Assembly: GCA_910589025.1 (NCBI GenBank)
Contig: CAJURM010000012.1
Coordinates: forward strand, 21,932 to 85,931
Length of the DNA: 64,000 nt
Direction: 5' to 3'
DNA from: an uncultured Odoribacter sp.
GTDB taxonomy: Bacteria > Bacteroidota > Bacteroidia > Bacteroidales > Marinifilaceae
Shown: piece after piece, positions 9,459-19,183 of the stretch
Numbering within the stretch: the first letter of the stretch is position 1
Layout of the letters: each line of letters opens with the position of its first letter
Position numbers and translations under genes: made by a program
The notes under the pieces: model-generated
Databases searched by the model: none
Told to the model about the DNA's origin: nothing
The model's input: the letters and a program-made list of their open reading frames with translations, nothing else

Positions 9459-9968
9459 CTATTTCCAGTCGTTTACCGTGTTGATGACCTGCTGCATTTC
9501 CTGCCGGGATACTTGTCCGGCTTTGTAAAAACGAATTATCCGGTCTTTATCCACCAGTATAACACAGGAAGCATTATTGGCATTTTTCAGATTCCAGGCT
9601 TTGCTTAAAGCTGCATCCGTGTCAAAATACACCTGTCCGCCAGTTCCTTGAACAGCTTTTGCTGCCTTACGTTTTATCACCTTGTCGGGAATAAGCGGGG
9701 CAGCAGCCAGGTTTACCACTCCGTAAGAATCCACATTAACACCGGTAATACGGTGAGCCTTAAAATAGTCCTGCAAATTTTTATTCTGTTTTGCATGAGA
9801 GGGATCGGCATAAAAAATCAACAAATTTTTTTCCCCGAATCCCGGTAATCCGACTCTTTTATCGGATGAGTTCAGAATCTTTACATCCTGCACTTTCTCT
9901 CCGACCTGACATAAGCCTCTGCTTAAAATAAAACAAAAGATAAACAGGAATCCCCAATAATACCGCAT
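9459..9968 (-). CDS. YtfJ-like secreted thioredoxin-fold protein
   Basis: 169 residues with a cleavable signal peptide (RYYWGFLFIFCFILSRGLCQ) and a thioredoxin-like fold: VGEKVQDVKILNSSDK, then LPGFGEKNLLIFYADPSHAK, and AALSKAWNLKNANNASCVIL near the C-terminus. The place where thioredoxins carry CxxC reads YADPSHAK, so it is unlikely to be a dithiol oxidoreductase. The overall pattern resembles YtfJ family proteins, periplasmic and of unknown activity. It appears to be monocistronic. Confidence 0.7.
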   Translation of the reverse strand: MRYYWGFLFIFCFILSRGLCQVGEKVQDVKILNSSDKRVGLPGFGEKNLLIFYADPSHAKQNKNLQDYFKAHRITGVNVDSYGVVNLAAAPLIPDKVIKRKAAKAVQGTGGQVYFDTDAALSKAWNLKNANNASCVILVDKDRIIRFYKAGQVSRQEMQQVINTVNDWK

Positions 9969-10111
9969 AATTTTTTCTTTTATACCTAAAGCATATACGA
10001 TAAAACGGGATATCCGTTCAATAAAAAAATAAATTAAACACTAAAATTCTTCAACCATACTTCCTTCCACAGCCCCCTCATCTCCCGCAGGAAAGAAAAT
10101 AGCAGCAGCCT

Positions 10112-10891
10112 TTACAATGAAGTACCTATGATTCCTCTTCTGGAACTCTCAATAAAATCAAGCATATAGTGTATTTCCGGGCCTTCGGGTATAATCTCCC
10201 GTATACGGCGGATTGCATTTTCCAGACTGGTACCGCACTGATATATCTGACGATAGGCTTTGGCAATATCATCAAGCACACCCTCCTGGAAATGACCTTC
10301 TTTCGTCATGATAACGGCATTGATTCCGTAATAGGCAATCGGATTATGGGCAGCTACAATAAAAGGAGGAACATCCTTTCCTGCACGGCCTCCGTCTTTC
10401 ACAAGAGACCAGCTTCCGACCCGGCAGCCGTGTTTCAGTATCACCTCACTACCCAGAATAGCCCAATCGTCAATTACACAATTACCGGCTGTCTTAGCTC
10501 CATTCCCCAAAACACAGTAGTTCCCGACATGGGTATCGTGGGCAAGATGCACCCCTTCCAGCAAATAATTGCCATTGCCGACAATCGTGCTGTCGGTCGT
10601 ATCGGTGCCCCGGTTAATAATCACCTTCTCCCGGATGGTATTACCATCCCCTATCAGCAGCAAAGTATCCTCTCCCTTAAACTTAAAATCCTGCGGAGTA
10701 GCCCCGACAATCGCCCCGTGATACACCGTATTGTCTTTTCCCATACGGGTTCCGCTTAAAATACTGGCATAAGGCATAATCGTGCAGTTATCTCCAATCT
10801 CCACATTTTTTTCAATGTAAGCAAACGGGTGAACAGTTACATTCTCTCCGATTTTTGCTTCTTTATCCACATAGGCTAACGGACTAATCAT
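10112..10891 (-). CDS. lpxA: Acyl-ACP--UDP-N-acetylglucosamine O-acyltransferase
   Basis: A 259-residue cytoplasmic trimeric acyltransferase that adds the 3-O-acyl chain to UDP-GlcNAc, first step of lipid A synthesis. Left-handed beta-helix hexapeptide repeats fill ~1-190 (ISPLAYVDKEAKIGENVTVH). The catalytic histidine lies in VHLAHDTHVGNYCVLGNG (~residue 120). The C-terminal helical part carries AIRRIREIIPEGPEI. Length matches LpxA. The gene is 19 bases downstream of the outer-membrane efflux gene on the same strand and so may be transcribed with the RND operon, whereas many Bacteroidota have it next to lpxC-fabZ. Confidence 0.95.
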   Translation of the reverse strand: MISPLAYVDKEAKIGENVTVHPFAYIEKNVEIGDNCTIMPYASILSGTRMGKDNTVYHGAIVGATPQDFKFKGEDTLLLIGDGNTIREKVIINRGTDTTDSTIVGNGNYLLEGVHLAHDTHVGNYCVLGNGAKTAGNCVIDDWAILGSEVILKHGCRVGSWSLVKDGGRAGKDVPPFIVAAHNPIAYYGINAVIMTKEGHFQEGVLDDIAKAYRQIYQCGTSLENAIRRIREIIPEGPEIHYMLDFIESSRRGIIGTSL

Positions 10892-10909
10892 AACTTGTAA
10901 TTTTAAATT

Positions 10910-12295
10910 TTACTCTGTTCCTCCTCCCAAAGCGCGGTAAAGGCTGACAACAGACTGTATACGCTGAAAACGGTCGAACACTGCCGACAACTGCGCACTA
11001 AGCAAAGACTGCTGTGCCGTCAACACTTCCAAATAAGTGGAACTACCGCCCAAAACCAACAACTCCTGGGTATATTCCACTGATTTCTGCAAAGCATCCA
11101 CCTGTTGGGCCCGCAGTTTTAATTTTACTTCAGCAGCCCGATACGAATCCAAAGCATCACTTACTTCTCCTCCCGCATTCAGAATCGTCTGTTCAAACTG
11201 AAGCAAAGCTTCTTCCTGCTGCGCCTTGGCTATACGCAAACGCGCCAAATTAGCTCCCCGGTTAAAAATGGGCTGAGTCAGTGAGCCTACCGCCGAAACA
11301 ATCATCTTTCCCGGATTCACAATAACTCCTGCATCATTGGTCCAACCTCCCGTACCCGTCAGTGACAACTGCGGATAAAAGGCTGAACGTGCCACATTGG
11401 CATTGTAGAACGTTCCTGTCAGAGCCATTTCCGCCGCTTTCACATCCGGACGTCTGGACAAGAGCTGCATGGACACACCGGTTTTCAACACTTCCGGCAG
11501 ATGCTGGTCTTTGAGTTTTCCCCGTTCCACAAACCGGGGAGCCTGTCTCAACAGCAGCGATAACGCATTTTCAAACTGCCGGATCTGGCTTTCCAGTTCA
11601 GGAACATTCGCTGCAATCATGTAGCGGTTGGCTTCACTCTGCACAACAGCAGCCTCATTCACCATAGCAGCTTCCTTCATGGCCTTCATTGTCTCCACAT
11701 TCTTTTCCCACAAAAGAGCCGTTTCTTTGGTAATTTCCAACTGCTCATCCAGCATCAGCAAGGTGTAATAATAATTGGCAATAGCCGACACCACCTGTGT
11801 ACGTACAGCCTGCTCATACGCCTCGCTCTGCATCAATGCGGCTTTAGCTGCCCGCTTGGAATTCAGTAATTTCCCAAAAAGATCAATTTCCCATCCCGCC
11901 ACGACAGGCAACGTATATGTCCAGTTTCCCCTCGACTTGTCAAAACTACTCACACCTCCCTGAGGCGCCAGATTAAAAGAGGGAAGATAAGCCAGACGGG
12001 AAGACATCAACCCTGCCTGCGCTTCCTGTACCCGAAGCAATGCCGTCTGCAAATCGGTATTCCTTTCCAATCCCGTACGAATCAAGGATTGCAACTGCGG
12101 GTCTGTAAACACCTCTTCCCAAGGCAGATCAGCCATTGTATTCGTATCGGTAACCAGGGTATCATTCACGGCTACCGGATCACGGAACAATCCGTCGGCC
12201 TTAACCTCCGGACGCCGGTATTGCTTATATAAATTACAGCTGCTCATCAGTGCGGCAACCATACACAAAGTATACAGAGTTATTTGTCCTTTCAT
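10910..12295 (-). CDS. TolC/OprM-family outer-membrane efflux lipoprotein
   Basis: 461 residues. It has a lipoprotein signal (LYTLCMVAALMSSC), then two outer-membrane efflux repeats. The first includes LIRTGLERNTDLQTALLRVQ and SSRLAYLPSFNLAP; the second includes RRPDVKAAEMALTGTFYNAN and RSAFYPQLSLTG. It forms the outer-membrane channel of the tripartite pump encoded immediately upstream; the permease gene ends six bases before it. Length and repeats are typical of NodT-type channels. Confidence 0.93.
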   Translation of the reverse strand: MKGQITLYTLCMVAALMSSCNLYKQYRRPEVKADGLFRDPVAVNDTLVTDTNTMADLPWEEVFTDPQLQSLIRTGLERNTDLQTALLRVQEAQAGLMSSRLAYLPSFNLAPQGGVSSFDKSRGNWTYTLPVVAGWEIDLFGKLLNSKRAAKAALMQSEAYEQAVRTQVVSAIANYYYTLLMLDEQLEITKETALLWEKNVETMKAMKEAAMVNEAAVVQSEANRYMIAANVPELESQIRQFENALSLLLRQAPRFVERGKLKDQHLPEVLKTGVSMQLLSRRPDVKAAEMALTGTFYNANVARSAFYPQLSLTGTGGWTNDAGVIVNPGKMIVSAVGSLTQPIFNRGANLARLRIAKAQQEEALLQFEQTILNAGGEVSDALDSYRAAEVKLKLRAQQVDALQKSVEYTQELLVLGGSSTYLEVLTAQQSLLSAQLSAVFDRFQRIQSVVSLYRALGGGTE

Positions 12296-12301
12296 CTCCC
12301 C

Positions 12302-15300
12302 TTATTTAGTGTATTGTTCAATTTCCGATTCAATATCCGTATTGTCCAGGTCGTGCCATTCCATAGGCTTCAGTTTTTCCTGCAAATATTCAAAGGCAAC
12401 GAACAACGCCGGCACAATAAAAATCTGGCAAATCATCCCTATCAACATGCCTCCGATGGCCCCCGTTCCCAACGTACTGTTCCCGTTTGCCCCGACACCG
12501 GTCGCCATCATCAACGGAATCAGACCGATAATCATAGCAAAAGAGGTCATCAGAATCGGACGCAACCGGGCAGAAGCCCCCGACACAGCGGCATCGCGGA
12601 TGCTCATGCCGGTTTTCCGTCGGTCCAAAGCAAACTCGGTAATCAGAATCGCATTCTTCGCCAACAAACCAATCAGCATAATCAAGGCTATTTGCATGTA
12701 GATATTATTCTCCACACCCATCAGTTGGGCAAAAACAAAACTTCCCATTAATCCCGAAGGAACGGACAGAATTACCACCAACGGAAGGACATAACTTTCA
12801 TACTGCGCACTCAGCAAAAGATAGACAAATACCAAACAAAGAGCGAAAATAATGGCTGTCGTACCCCCACTGCTTCCCTGTTCCTCCCTGGTCATACCCG
12901 AAAACTCGTATCCGTATCCCGTAGGAAGAGCCTGAGCGGCCACCTCTTCAATGGCACGGACCGCCTGCCCCGAACTATACCCCTCTGCCGGCGAACCGTT
13001 TACACTCATGGAAGTAAACATATTGAAACGCTTGATATTATCCGGTCCGTAAATTTTCTTTAACGTCATAAACTGCGTAATCGGCGCCATTTCATTCCCA
13101 TTGCGTACTTTAACCCCCTGTAAAGACTCCGGATTGATACGATACTGAGGATCTGCCTGTATCATCACCCGGTAGAGTTTACCAAAACGATTGAAATTGG
13201 AGGCATATATCCCCCCGAAATAACCCTGCAATGTGGTCAGAATATCTTTAGGACTGATACCTGCCTGTTTACACATAGCCGGGTCTATATCAATGATATA
13301 CTGTGGGAAAGTCGGATTAAACGAAGTCTGTGCCGTAGCAATCTCAGGCCGTTCTCTAAGTTTCGCCAGAAAATCCTGTGCCACCTCATAAAACTTATCC
13401 AGGTCACCACCCGTTTTATCCTGCAAATTGAATTCAAATCCGTTAGTAACACTATATCCGGGAATCATCGGAGGGGCAAACAACAACACCCGGGCATCTT
13501 TAATCGCCATCTTGGCCTGTACATAAAACGTACCGACCAGCGTATTGACGTCCTGCCCCTTCGTGCGTTCTTTCCAATCTTTCAGTTTTATAATCAGTGT
13601 ACCGTACGAACTCCCCTGTCCTGCAAGGAAACTGTATCCCGTAATCTGAGTCCGGTTTTCCACAGCCGGATTGGCAGCCACCAGACTGTCCACCTGTTGC
13701 ATCACCTGCTGTGTACGTTCCTGGGATGTTCCGGGAGGCATGTCCACTACGGCAAAAACCGTTCCCGTATCTTCATTCGGTACCAATCCCGTCGGAGTCA
13801 GATTCATCAAAAATACCAGCAACACCACCGTAGCCACCACAACTCCGAAAGCCAACAATCTGCGGCGAATAAAAAACAACACGCCTCTTTCGTATTTTTT
13901 CAGCAAGCTGTCGTAAGCAGTATTGAAAGCCAAATGAAAGCGTTGTATAAATGACATTTTCTTTTCCCCTTCCTTATGATGGGGTTTCAGAAACATCGCA
14001 CAAAGAGCGGGACTCAGTGTCAGTGCATTGATTGCCGACAAACCGATAGAGATGGCCATCGTCAAACCAAACTGCCGGTAAAATGTACCCGAAGTTCCAG
14101 TCATGAAACTCACCGGAATAAATACAGACATCATGACCAAAGTAATGGAAACGATGGCCCCGCCCAGTTCCCCCATTGCATCAATGGAGGCTTTTTTAGA
14201 AGAGGTATATCCTTCATCCAGTTTCGCATGTACCCCTTCCACCACCACAATGGCGTCGTCCACCACAATAGCAATGGCAAGTACCATCGCACACAGCGTC
14301 AAAAGATTCACACTAAAGCCAATCAGATACAACCCAAAAAAGGTTCCGATCAACGCTACCGGAATAGCAATAGCCGGGATCAGCGTGGAACGGAAATCCT
14401 GCAAGAAAAGATATACCACCAAAAACACCAGGATAAAAGCTTCTATCAACGTTTTGAGCACCTCATGAATAGAAGCAAACAAGAAATCATTGGCATTAAT
14501 CAAAGTCGCGATCTTCACTCCGCTGGGCAGATCCGGTTCGATTTTATCCAGATACCCCACCACATTATTAATAATCTCCGTAGCATTCGACCCTGCTGTC
14601 TGAAAGATAATAGCCGTTACTCCCGGATGCCCGTTTACATTGTTTTCCATCCCGTAAGTAAGGCGTCCCAATTCTACGTTGGCCACATCTTTCAGCCGCA
14701 GCACCTCTCCGTCCGAATTGGCCCGGATAACAATGTCTTCAAATTCTTCCGGTGTCTGCAACCGGCCTTTATACCGCATCACGTACTGGAAAGACTGATT
14801 TCCTCTTTCCCCGAACTGCCCCGGTGCAGCCTCAATATTCTGCTCCGCTAAGGCCGCAGTAATATCCCCCGGCATAAGTTTATACTGAGCCATAACATCC
14901 GGTTTCAGCCAGACACGCATAGAATAATCCGTTCCCAACACCATGGCATCCCCTACTCCCGGAACACGTTTGATTTCAGGAATGACATTGATGTTCATGT
15001 AGTTTTCAAGAAACTTTGTATCATACTGATCGTCAGAGCTGTAAAAAGAGAATCCAACCAACATACTTGTCTGACGCTTCTGCGTAATCACCCCCACCTG
15101 GATGACCTCTGCCGGAAGGAATCCCTGAGCTTTAGTCACCCGGTTCTGGACATTCACGGCAGCCATATCGGGATCCGTTCCCTGTTTAAAATAAATCTCG
15201 ATTGTAGCTTCTCCGGTATTGGTGGCGGTAGAAGTCATATACATCATGTTTTCCACCCCGTTGATCTGCTCTTCAAGCGGAGCAATCACACTATTCAGCA

Positions 15301-15472
15301 CCGTCTGGGCATTCGCTCCGGTATAAGTCGTCGAAACACGAATAGTCGGCGGCGCAATATCCGGATATTGGGAAACAGGCAGGGATACCAACCCCAATAC
15401 CCCCAAAATAACAATCAGAATGGAAATAACCGTCGACAATACCGGACGGTTTATAAATTGGTCTAACTTCAT
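12302..15472 (-). CDS. RND efflux permease, HAE1 (AcrB/MexB) type
   Basis: 1056 residues, the inner-membrane proton-driven pump. The N-terminus (MKLDQFINRPVLSTVISILI) is canonical. Twelve membrane segments are split by two large periplasmic loops. The proton-relay aspartates are seen in AIAIVVDDAIVVVEG (TM4), and a conserved pump segment is present (GLVPNEDTGTVFAVVDMPPG). The second membrane half contains LAKNAILITEFA and SGASARLRPILMTSFAMI. The hydrophobic-drug subclass (HAE1) fits better than metal pumps, because CusA-type methionine clusters are absent. Operon order is adaptor, permease, channel. Confidence 0.95.
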   Translation of the reverse strand: MKLDQFINRPVLSTVISILIVILGVLGLVSLPVSQYPDIAPPTIRVSTTYTGANAQTVLNSVIAPLEEQINGVENMMYMTSTATNTGEATIEIYFKQGTDPDMAAVNVQNRVTKAQGFLPAEVIQVGVITQKRQTSMLVGFSFYSSDDQYDTKFLENYMNINVIPEIKRVPGVGDAMVLGTDYSMRVWLKPDVMAQYKLMPGDITAALAEQNIEAAPGQFGERGNQSFQYVMRYKGRLQTPEEFEDIVIRANSDGEVLRLKDVANVELGRLTYGMENNVNGHPGVTAIIFQTAGSNATEIINNVVGYLDKIEPDLPSGVKIATLINANDFLFASIHEVLKTLIEAFILVFLVVYLFLQDFRSTLIPAIAIPVALIGTFFGLYLIGFSVNLLTLCAMVLAIAIVVDDAIVVVEGVHAKLDEGYTSSKKASIDAMGELGGAIVSITLVMMSVFIPVSFMTGTSGTFYRQFGLTMAISIGLSAINALTLSPALCAMFLKPHHKEGEKKMSFIQRFHLAFNTAYDSLLKKYERGVLFFIRRRLLAFGVVVATVVLLVFLMNLTPTGLVPNEDTGTVFAVVDMPPGTSQERTQQVMQQVDSLVAANPAVENRTQITGYSFLAGQGSSYGTLIIKLKDWKERTKGQDVNTLVGTFYVQAKMAIKDARVLLFAPPMIPGYSVTNGFEFNLQDKTGGDLDKFYEVAQDFLAKLRERPEIATAQTSFNPTFPQYIIDIDPAMCKQAGISPKDILTTLQGYFGGIYASNFNRFGKLYRVMIQADPQYRINPESLQGVKVRNGNEMAPITQFMTLKKIYGPDNIKRFNMFTSMSVNGSPAEGYSSGQAVRAIEEVAAQALPTGYGYEFSGMTREEQGSSGGTTAIIFALCLVFVYLLLSAQYESYVLPLVVILSVPSGLMGSFVFAQLMGVENNIYMQIALIMLIGLLAKNAILITEFALDRRKTGMSIRDAAVSGASARLRPILMTSFAMIIGLIPLMMATGVGANGNSTLGTGAIGGMLIGMICQIFIVPALFVAFEYLQEKLKPMEWHDLDNTDIESEIEQYTK

Positions 15473-15493
15473 CTTTCTCGGTTTTATACGGAT

Positions 15494-16684
15494 TTATTTC
15501 TTCTCAGCCTCTGTCCGGGGAGCTGTCATCGCCTGTATTTTTGCCGCCGATTGTTCCGGTGTAATCGGTTTTATACGGATTCCGTTCCGCAGCGTACCCA
15601 CTCCTTCCGTCACAACCCGGTCTCCGGGCTTCAATCCCGAAGTCACCACATAATTTTTCCCGTCATCCAGTTTGAATATTCCGATTTCCACATTTCTTAC
15701 CGCGGAATCGGCCTGCACTTTATACACAAATTTCTTGTCCTGTATCTCATAAGTAGCTTTCTGAGGAATCACCAACGCTCCGGACAATTGTGACGGAATC
15801 TTCACAACACCTGTTCCCCCGCTCCTCAGCAAATGGTGCCTGTTATCAAACGTTGCCCGCACACTGACAGCTCCGGTTGCCTGGTCAATCACGCCACTAA
15901 TAGTTTCCACCTTTCCTTTTTCCGGATAAAGCGACCCGTCCGCCAATTCCAATTCCACCAACGGCATTTTTTCCAACACCTCTTTCGAAGAGCCGTCCTG
16001 ACGAATCAAGTTCAACAACTGTTTTTCCGTCATAGAAAAATAGACATACATCTGCGATATATCCGACACAATGGTCAAAGGAGTAGCAGAGGTGGCACTA
16101 ACCAATGCCCCTACCCGAAAAGGAAGCGTACCAACTACCCCGTCCGACGGACTGGTTATTTCCGTATAAGACAGATTTTTTTCCGCGTTCACCAACTGTG
16201 CCTGCGCCTGCGCCAAAGCAGCCTGCTGGGAAGCCAACGTATTTTCCGCCATCTGCAAATCATACTCACTGATAATAGCTTTCTTTGCTAACTCTCTCTT
16301 ATTGTTTACCGTCAACTTAGCTGTCGCCACATTGGACTCCGCAACTTTTACTGCTGCCCGCGCAACATTCACTGCCTCCTCATACTGCACCGGATCTATT
16401 CTGAACAACACCTGTCCTTTCCGCACCATGGCACCCTCATCCACACATAATTTCGTAATAAAGCCGCTCACATTGGGCCGGATTTCCACATCCTGCCGTC
16501 CCCGGATAACAGCCGGATAAGATGCACTCAATGATACTTCTCCGGGCTGTAGCGTCACAACGGCATATTCCGGCAAAGCTTGTCCCGTCTGCTGTTGCTT
16601 ACCGGCACAGGCAAAACACAATGCACTGAAGGCGATTAATCCTGCCTTACGAACCCGAATCCTCGTTAACTCCTGAATTTTCAT
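15494..16684 (-). CDS. RND efflux periplasmic adaptor (AcrA type)
   Basis: A 396-residue membrane-fusion protein with a lipoprotein signal (AGLIAFSALCFAC). A split biotinyl-lipoyl domain includes EIRPNVSGFITKLCVDEGAM and ITSPSDGVVGTLPFRVGALV, flanking an alpha-hairpin rich in A, Q and N (~105-165). A beta-barrel and membrane-proximal domain follow (GLKPGDRVVTEGVGTLRNGI). It is the first gene of the pump operon and is preceded by a TAGCTTTG element 37 bases upstream. No local regulator gene is visible. Confidence 0.94.
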   Translation of the reverse strand: MKIQELTRIRVRKAGLIAFSALCFACAGKQQQTGQALPEYAVVTLQPGEVSLSASYPAVIRGRQDVEIRPNVSGFITKLCVDEGAMVRKGQVLFRIDPVQYEEAVNVARAAVKVAESNVATAKLTVNNKRELAKKAIISEYDLQMAENTLASQQAALAQAQAQLVNAEKNLSYTEITSPSDGVVGTLPFRVGALVSATSATPLTIVSDISQMYVYFSMTEKQLLNLIRQDGSSKEVLEKMPLVELELADGSLYPEKGKVETISGVIDQATGAVSVRATFDNRHHLLRSGGTGVVKIPSQLSGALVIPQKATYEIQDKKFVYKVQADSAVRNVEIGIFKLDDGKNYVVTSGLKPGDRVVTEGVGTLRNGIRIKPITPEQSAAKIQAMTAPRTEAEKK

Positions 16685-16720
16685 AGTATATTCTTATTGA
16701 TATGTTTAGCAAAATTTATG

Positions 16721-16728
16721 CAAAGCTA
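16721..16728 (-). promoter_or_regulatory. Putative -7 element of the RND operon
   Basis: CAAAGCTA on the plus strand, TAGCTTTG on the minus strand, matches TAnnTTTG. It lies 37 bases upstream of the adaptor start. No clear -33 element. Confidence 0.45.
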
Positions 16729-16869
16729 TTACTAAACCTACGGATTATATCATTCTTTTATAAAAAAATTATTGGGATATGCTAATTTTTACTAAAAAAG
16801 CATCTCTCCGGCAAGGCGCACCCCGGCTAACTTTTCTTTTTCCCCACCGTATCATTGATAAAATTTGCC

Positions 16870-16877
16870 TATCTTTG
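16870..16877 (+). promoter_or_regulatory. Putative -7 element of the antiporter-mgtC unit
   Basis: TATCTTTG, followed by a roughly 90-base leader before the ATG at 16974. The leader contains CCCTCCGGGGAAGAGG, which could fold, but I see no riboswitch class. Confidence 0.45.
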
Positions 16878-16973
16878 CATGACAATAGGCTATTCCCTCC
16901 GGGGAAGAGGATAGCACGGCTTTTGCTAAACGGAATCAAAAACAGGTAATCCTATTAATCAAAATCATTGTTC

Positions 16974-18476
16974 ATGTTTTTTTCTACTGAAAACATACTG
17001 CTTATCGGCTCTGTTCTCCTGTTTGTCAGCCTCGTGGCGGGTAAAACGGGATACCGTTTCGGAGTGCCTGCCCTGCTTCTTTTCTTAGTCGTAGGCATGC
17101 TGTTCGGCAGCGACGGCTTAGGCATTCAGTTCAACAATCCCACCCAAGCCCAGTTTATCGGTATGATTGCTTTGAGCATCATCCTTTTTTCCGGCGGTAT
17201 GGACACGAAAATGAATGAAATCCGTCCCATCATCGGTGAAGGGGTAGTATTAGCCACTTTCGGTGTATTTATTACAGCATTTATTACCGGAGCGTTCATA
17301 TTCTGGACTTCCGCCTTCACCGGTCAACACATTGCCTTAACTCTCACGGAAGCACTGCTGCTTGCCTCGGTGATGTCATCTACGGATTCGGCATCCGTAT
17401 TTTCCATCCTGCGTTCCCGGAAGCTCCATCTGAAACACAATCTGCGCCCCATGCTGGAACTGGAAAGCGGAAGTAACGATCCGATGGCTTACCTGCTTAC
17501 CATCCTGTTTATCCAGATGATACAATCTGCCGGCATGAGTTTCGGTGAACTGGCACTACAATTTTCCGTCCAGTTAGGCATAGGCGCCGTATGCGGCTAC
17601 CTGCTCGGTCGCCTGGCAGTTCTCATACTGAATAAAATCAACATCCAGTATGAATCGCTCTATCCGGTACTTCTGCTGGCACTGGTATTTTTTATCTTTT
17701 CCTTCACGAACCTGCTCCACGGCAACGGTTATCTGGCCGTATACATCAGTGGAGTGATTGTCGGTAACCGGGCTTTTGTACACAAAAGAAGCGTAACTTC
17801 TTTTTTCGACGGATTCGCCTGGCTGTGTCAGATTGTAATGTTCCTTACGTTAGGGCTGCTGGTCAATCCGCATGAACTGTTGGGAGTAGCAACATTAGGA
17901 CTTTTAGTGGGAATTTTCCTCATATTCGTAGCACGTCCCGTCAGTGTGTTTCTGTGCCTGCTTCCGTTCCGCAAACTTCCCTTCAAAGGACGACTTTTCG
18001 TTTCATGGGTCGGCTTGCGGGGTGCCGTACCAATTATTTTCGCCACCTATCCGCAAATTGCAGGCGTTCCCCATGCCGATCTGATTTTTAACGTCGTATT
18101 TTTTATCACCATCCTGTCTCTGATCGTTCAAGGCATGAGTATTCCTTCCGTTGCCCAATGGCTGGGCTTGGGCGAACCCGCTCCCAAAACCGGAAATACA
18201 TTTGGCATGGCCCTGCCGGAGGAAATCAAGTCCGCCATGTCGGAAATCGAAATCACCGAAGAACTGCTGCAAAAAGGGGAACTGTTGATGAATCTGCCGC
18301 TTCCGGACAACACGCTGGTAGCAATGATTAAACGCAACAACAACTACATGGTTCCGAAAGGCAAAACACGTCTTTGTCCGGGCGATAAACTGTTAGTAAT
18401 CTCCGACAACGATAAAGAACTGATCAATACGTATGAAAGTTTAGGAATAAAAGATTATACCTTTGAAAAAAACTAA
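16974..18476 (+). CDS. CPA1 potassium/proton antiporter with C-terminal RCK_C domain (NhaP2/CvrA type)
   Basis: 500 residues from the ATG at 16974; an in-frame TTG six bases upstream is less likely. Twelve or so membrane segments cover ~1-395, with GKTGYRFGVPALLLFLVVGM at the start and the ion-site motif LLASVMSSTDSASVFSILR plus ELESGSNDPMAYLL (ND pair). The C-terminal ~410-495 resembles a TrkA_C domain (LPLPDNTLVAMIKRNNNYMV, then CPGDKLLVIS), which in this family senses ligands or charge. The likely role is K+ or Na+ extrusion against protons. mgtC follows after five bases, so they form an operon. Confidence 0.92.
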   Translation: MFFSTENILLIGSVLLFVSLVAGKTGYRFGVPALLLFLVVGMLFGSDGLGIQFNNPTQAQFIGMIALSIILFSGGMDTKMNEIRPIIGEGVVLATFGVFITAFITGAFIFWTSAFTGQHIALTLTEALLLASVMSSTDSASVFSILRSRKLHLKHNLRPMLELESGSNDPMAYLLTILFIQMIQSAGMSFGELALQFSVQLGIGAVCGYLLGRLAVLILNKINIQYESLYPVLLLALVFFIFSFTNLLHGNGYLAVYISGVIVGNRAFVHKRSVTSFFDGFAWLCQIVMFLTLGLLVNPHELLGVATLGLLVGIFLIFVARPVSVFLCLLPFRKLPFKGRLFVSWVGLRGAVPIIFATYPQIAGVPHADLIFNVVFFITILSLIVQGMSIPSVAQWLGLGEPAPKTGNTFGMALPEEIKSAMSEIEITEELLQKGELLMNLPLPDNTLVAMIKRNNNYMVPKGKTRLCPGDKLLVISDNDKELINTYESLGIKDYTFEKN

Positions 18477-18481
18477 CCGCC

Positions 18482-19147
18482 ATGTTATTTTGGGACTTAA
18501 TATTAAGACTAATCGCCGCTGCCTGTTTCGGTGCCCTTATCGGTCTCGACAGGGAATACCGGGCCAAAGAAGCCGGCCTGCGTACCCACTTTTTAGTATG
18601 CGTAGGGAGTGCGCTTTTCATGATTGTATCCCAACATGGATTTACCGATATGATTGGCAGCGACGGAGTAAAACTGGACCCCAGTCGTATTGCGGCACAA
18701 GTGGTCAGTGGAATAGGCTTTCTCGGAGCCGGGACCATTATCATCCAGAAACAATTTGTCAGAGGACTGACAACCGCAGCGGGCTTATGGGCTACCTCCG
18801 CCATCGGATTAGTTATCGGAGGAGGTATGTATTACATCGGAATTGCCGGCGTAGTATTAATTCTTGCAGGCCTGGAACTAACCCATCTTTTCCTGCCGGG
18901 AGTGGGACTCCACAGCATTCTCCTCATTTTCTCGACAGGGAAAAAAGAAAATCTGGAGACAATTACAAACTATATTAACAAACACGGGCACCACGTCACG
19001 CATTATTCCACAGAAGAAGAACACTACGGTGAAGCCCGGGTTTACCGCGTCACGATGATTATCAAGATACGGAAATTCAACGAGCAAAGCCTCATTTTCC
19101 AATTTGTCCAGTCCTTACCGGAACTGACTATCAACAAGATGGAATAA
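18482..19147 (+). CDS. MgtC/SapB-family membrane protein
   Basis: 221 residues. The N-terminal MgtC domain (~1-140) has four or five membrane segments with the family motif AACFGALIGLDREYRAKEAG, RTHFLVCVGSALFM and ARIAAQVVSGIGFLGAG-like text (visible as GIGFLGAGTIIIQ). The C-terminal ~150-221 is a soluble ACT-like domain (VTMIIKIRKFNEQSLIFQFV). MgtC proteins affect magnesium and envelope homeostasis and are linked to ATP synthase control in some pathogens; the role here is unknown. Co-transcription with the cation/proton antiporter suggests ion homeostasis. Confidence 0.9.
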   Translation: MLFWDLILRLIAAACFGALIGLDREYRAKEAGLRTHFLVCVGSALFMIVSQHGFTDMIGSDGVKLDPSRIAAQVVSGIGFLGAGTIIIQKQFVRGLTTAAGLWATSAIGLVIGGGMYYIGIAGVVLILAGLELTHLFLPGVGLHSILLIFSTGKKENLETITNYINKHGHHVTHYSTEEEHYGEARVYRVTMIIKIRKFNEQSLIFQFVQSLPELTINKME

Positions 19148-19166
19148 ATCCGGAGGTTTCCGGATT
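19147..19166 (+). terminator. Hairpin between convergent mgtC and FabH-like genes
   Basis: AATCCGGA (19147-19154) and TCCGGATT (19159-19166) form an 8-bp stem with a four-base loop between two convergent genes. No strong T-tract, so it may act only as a weak two-way terminator. Confidence 0.5.
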
Positions 19167-19183
19167 CATTCCTGTGATTTCAT

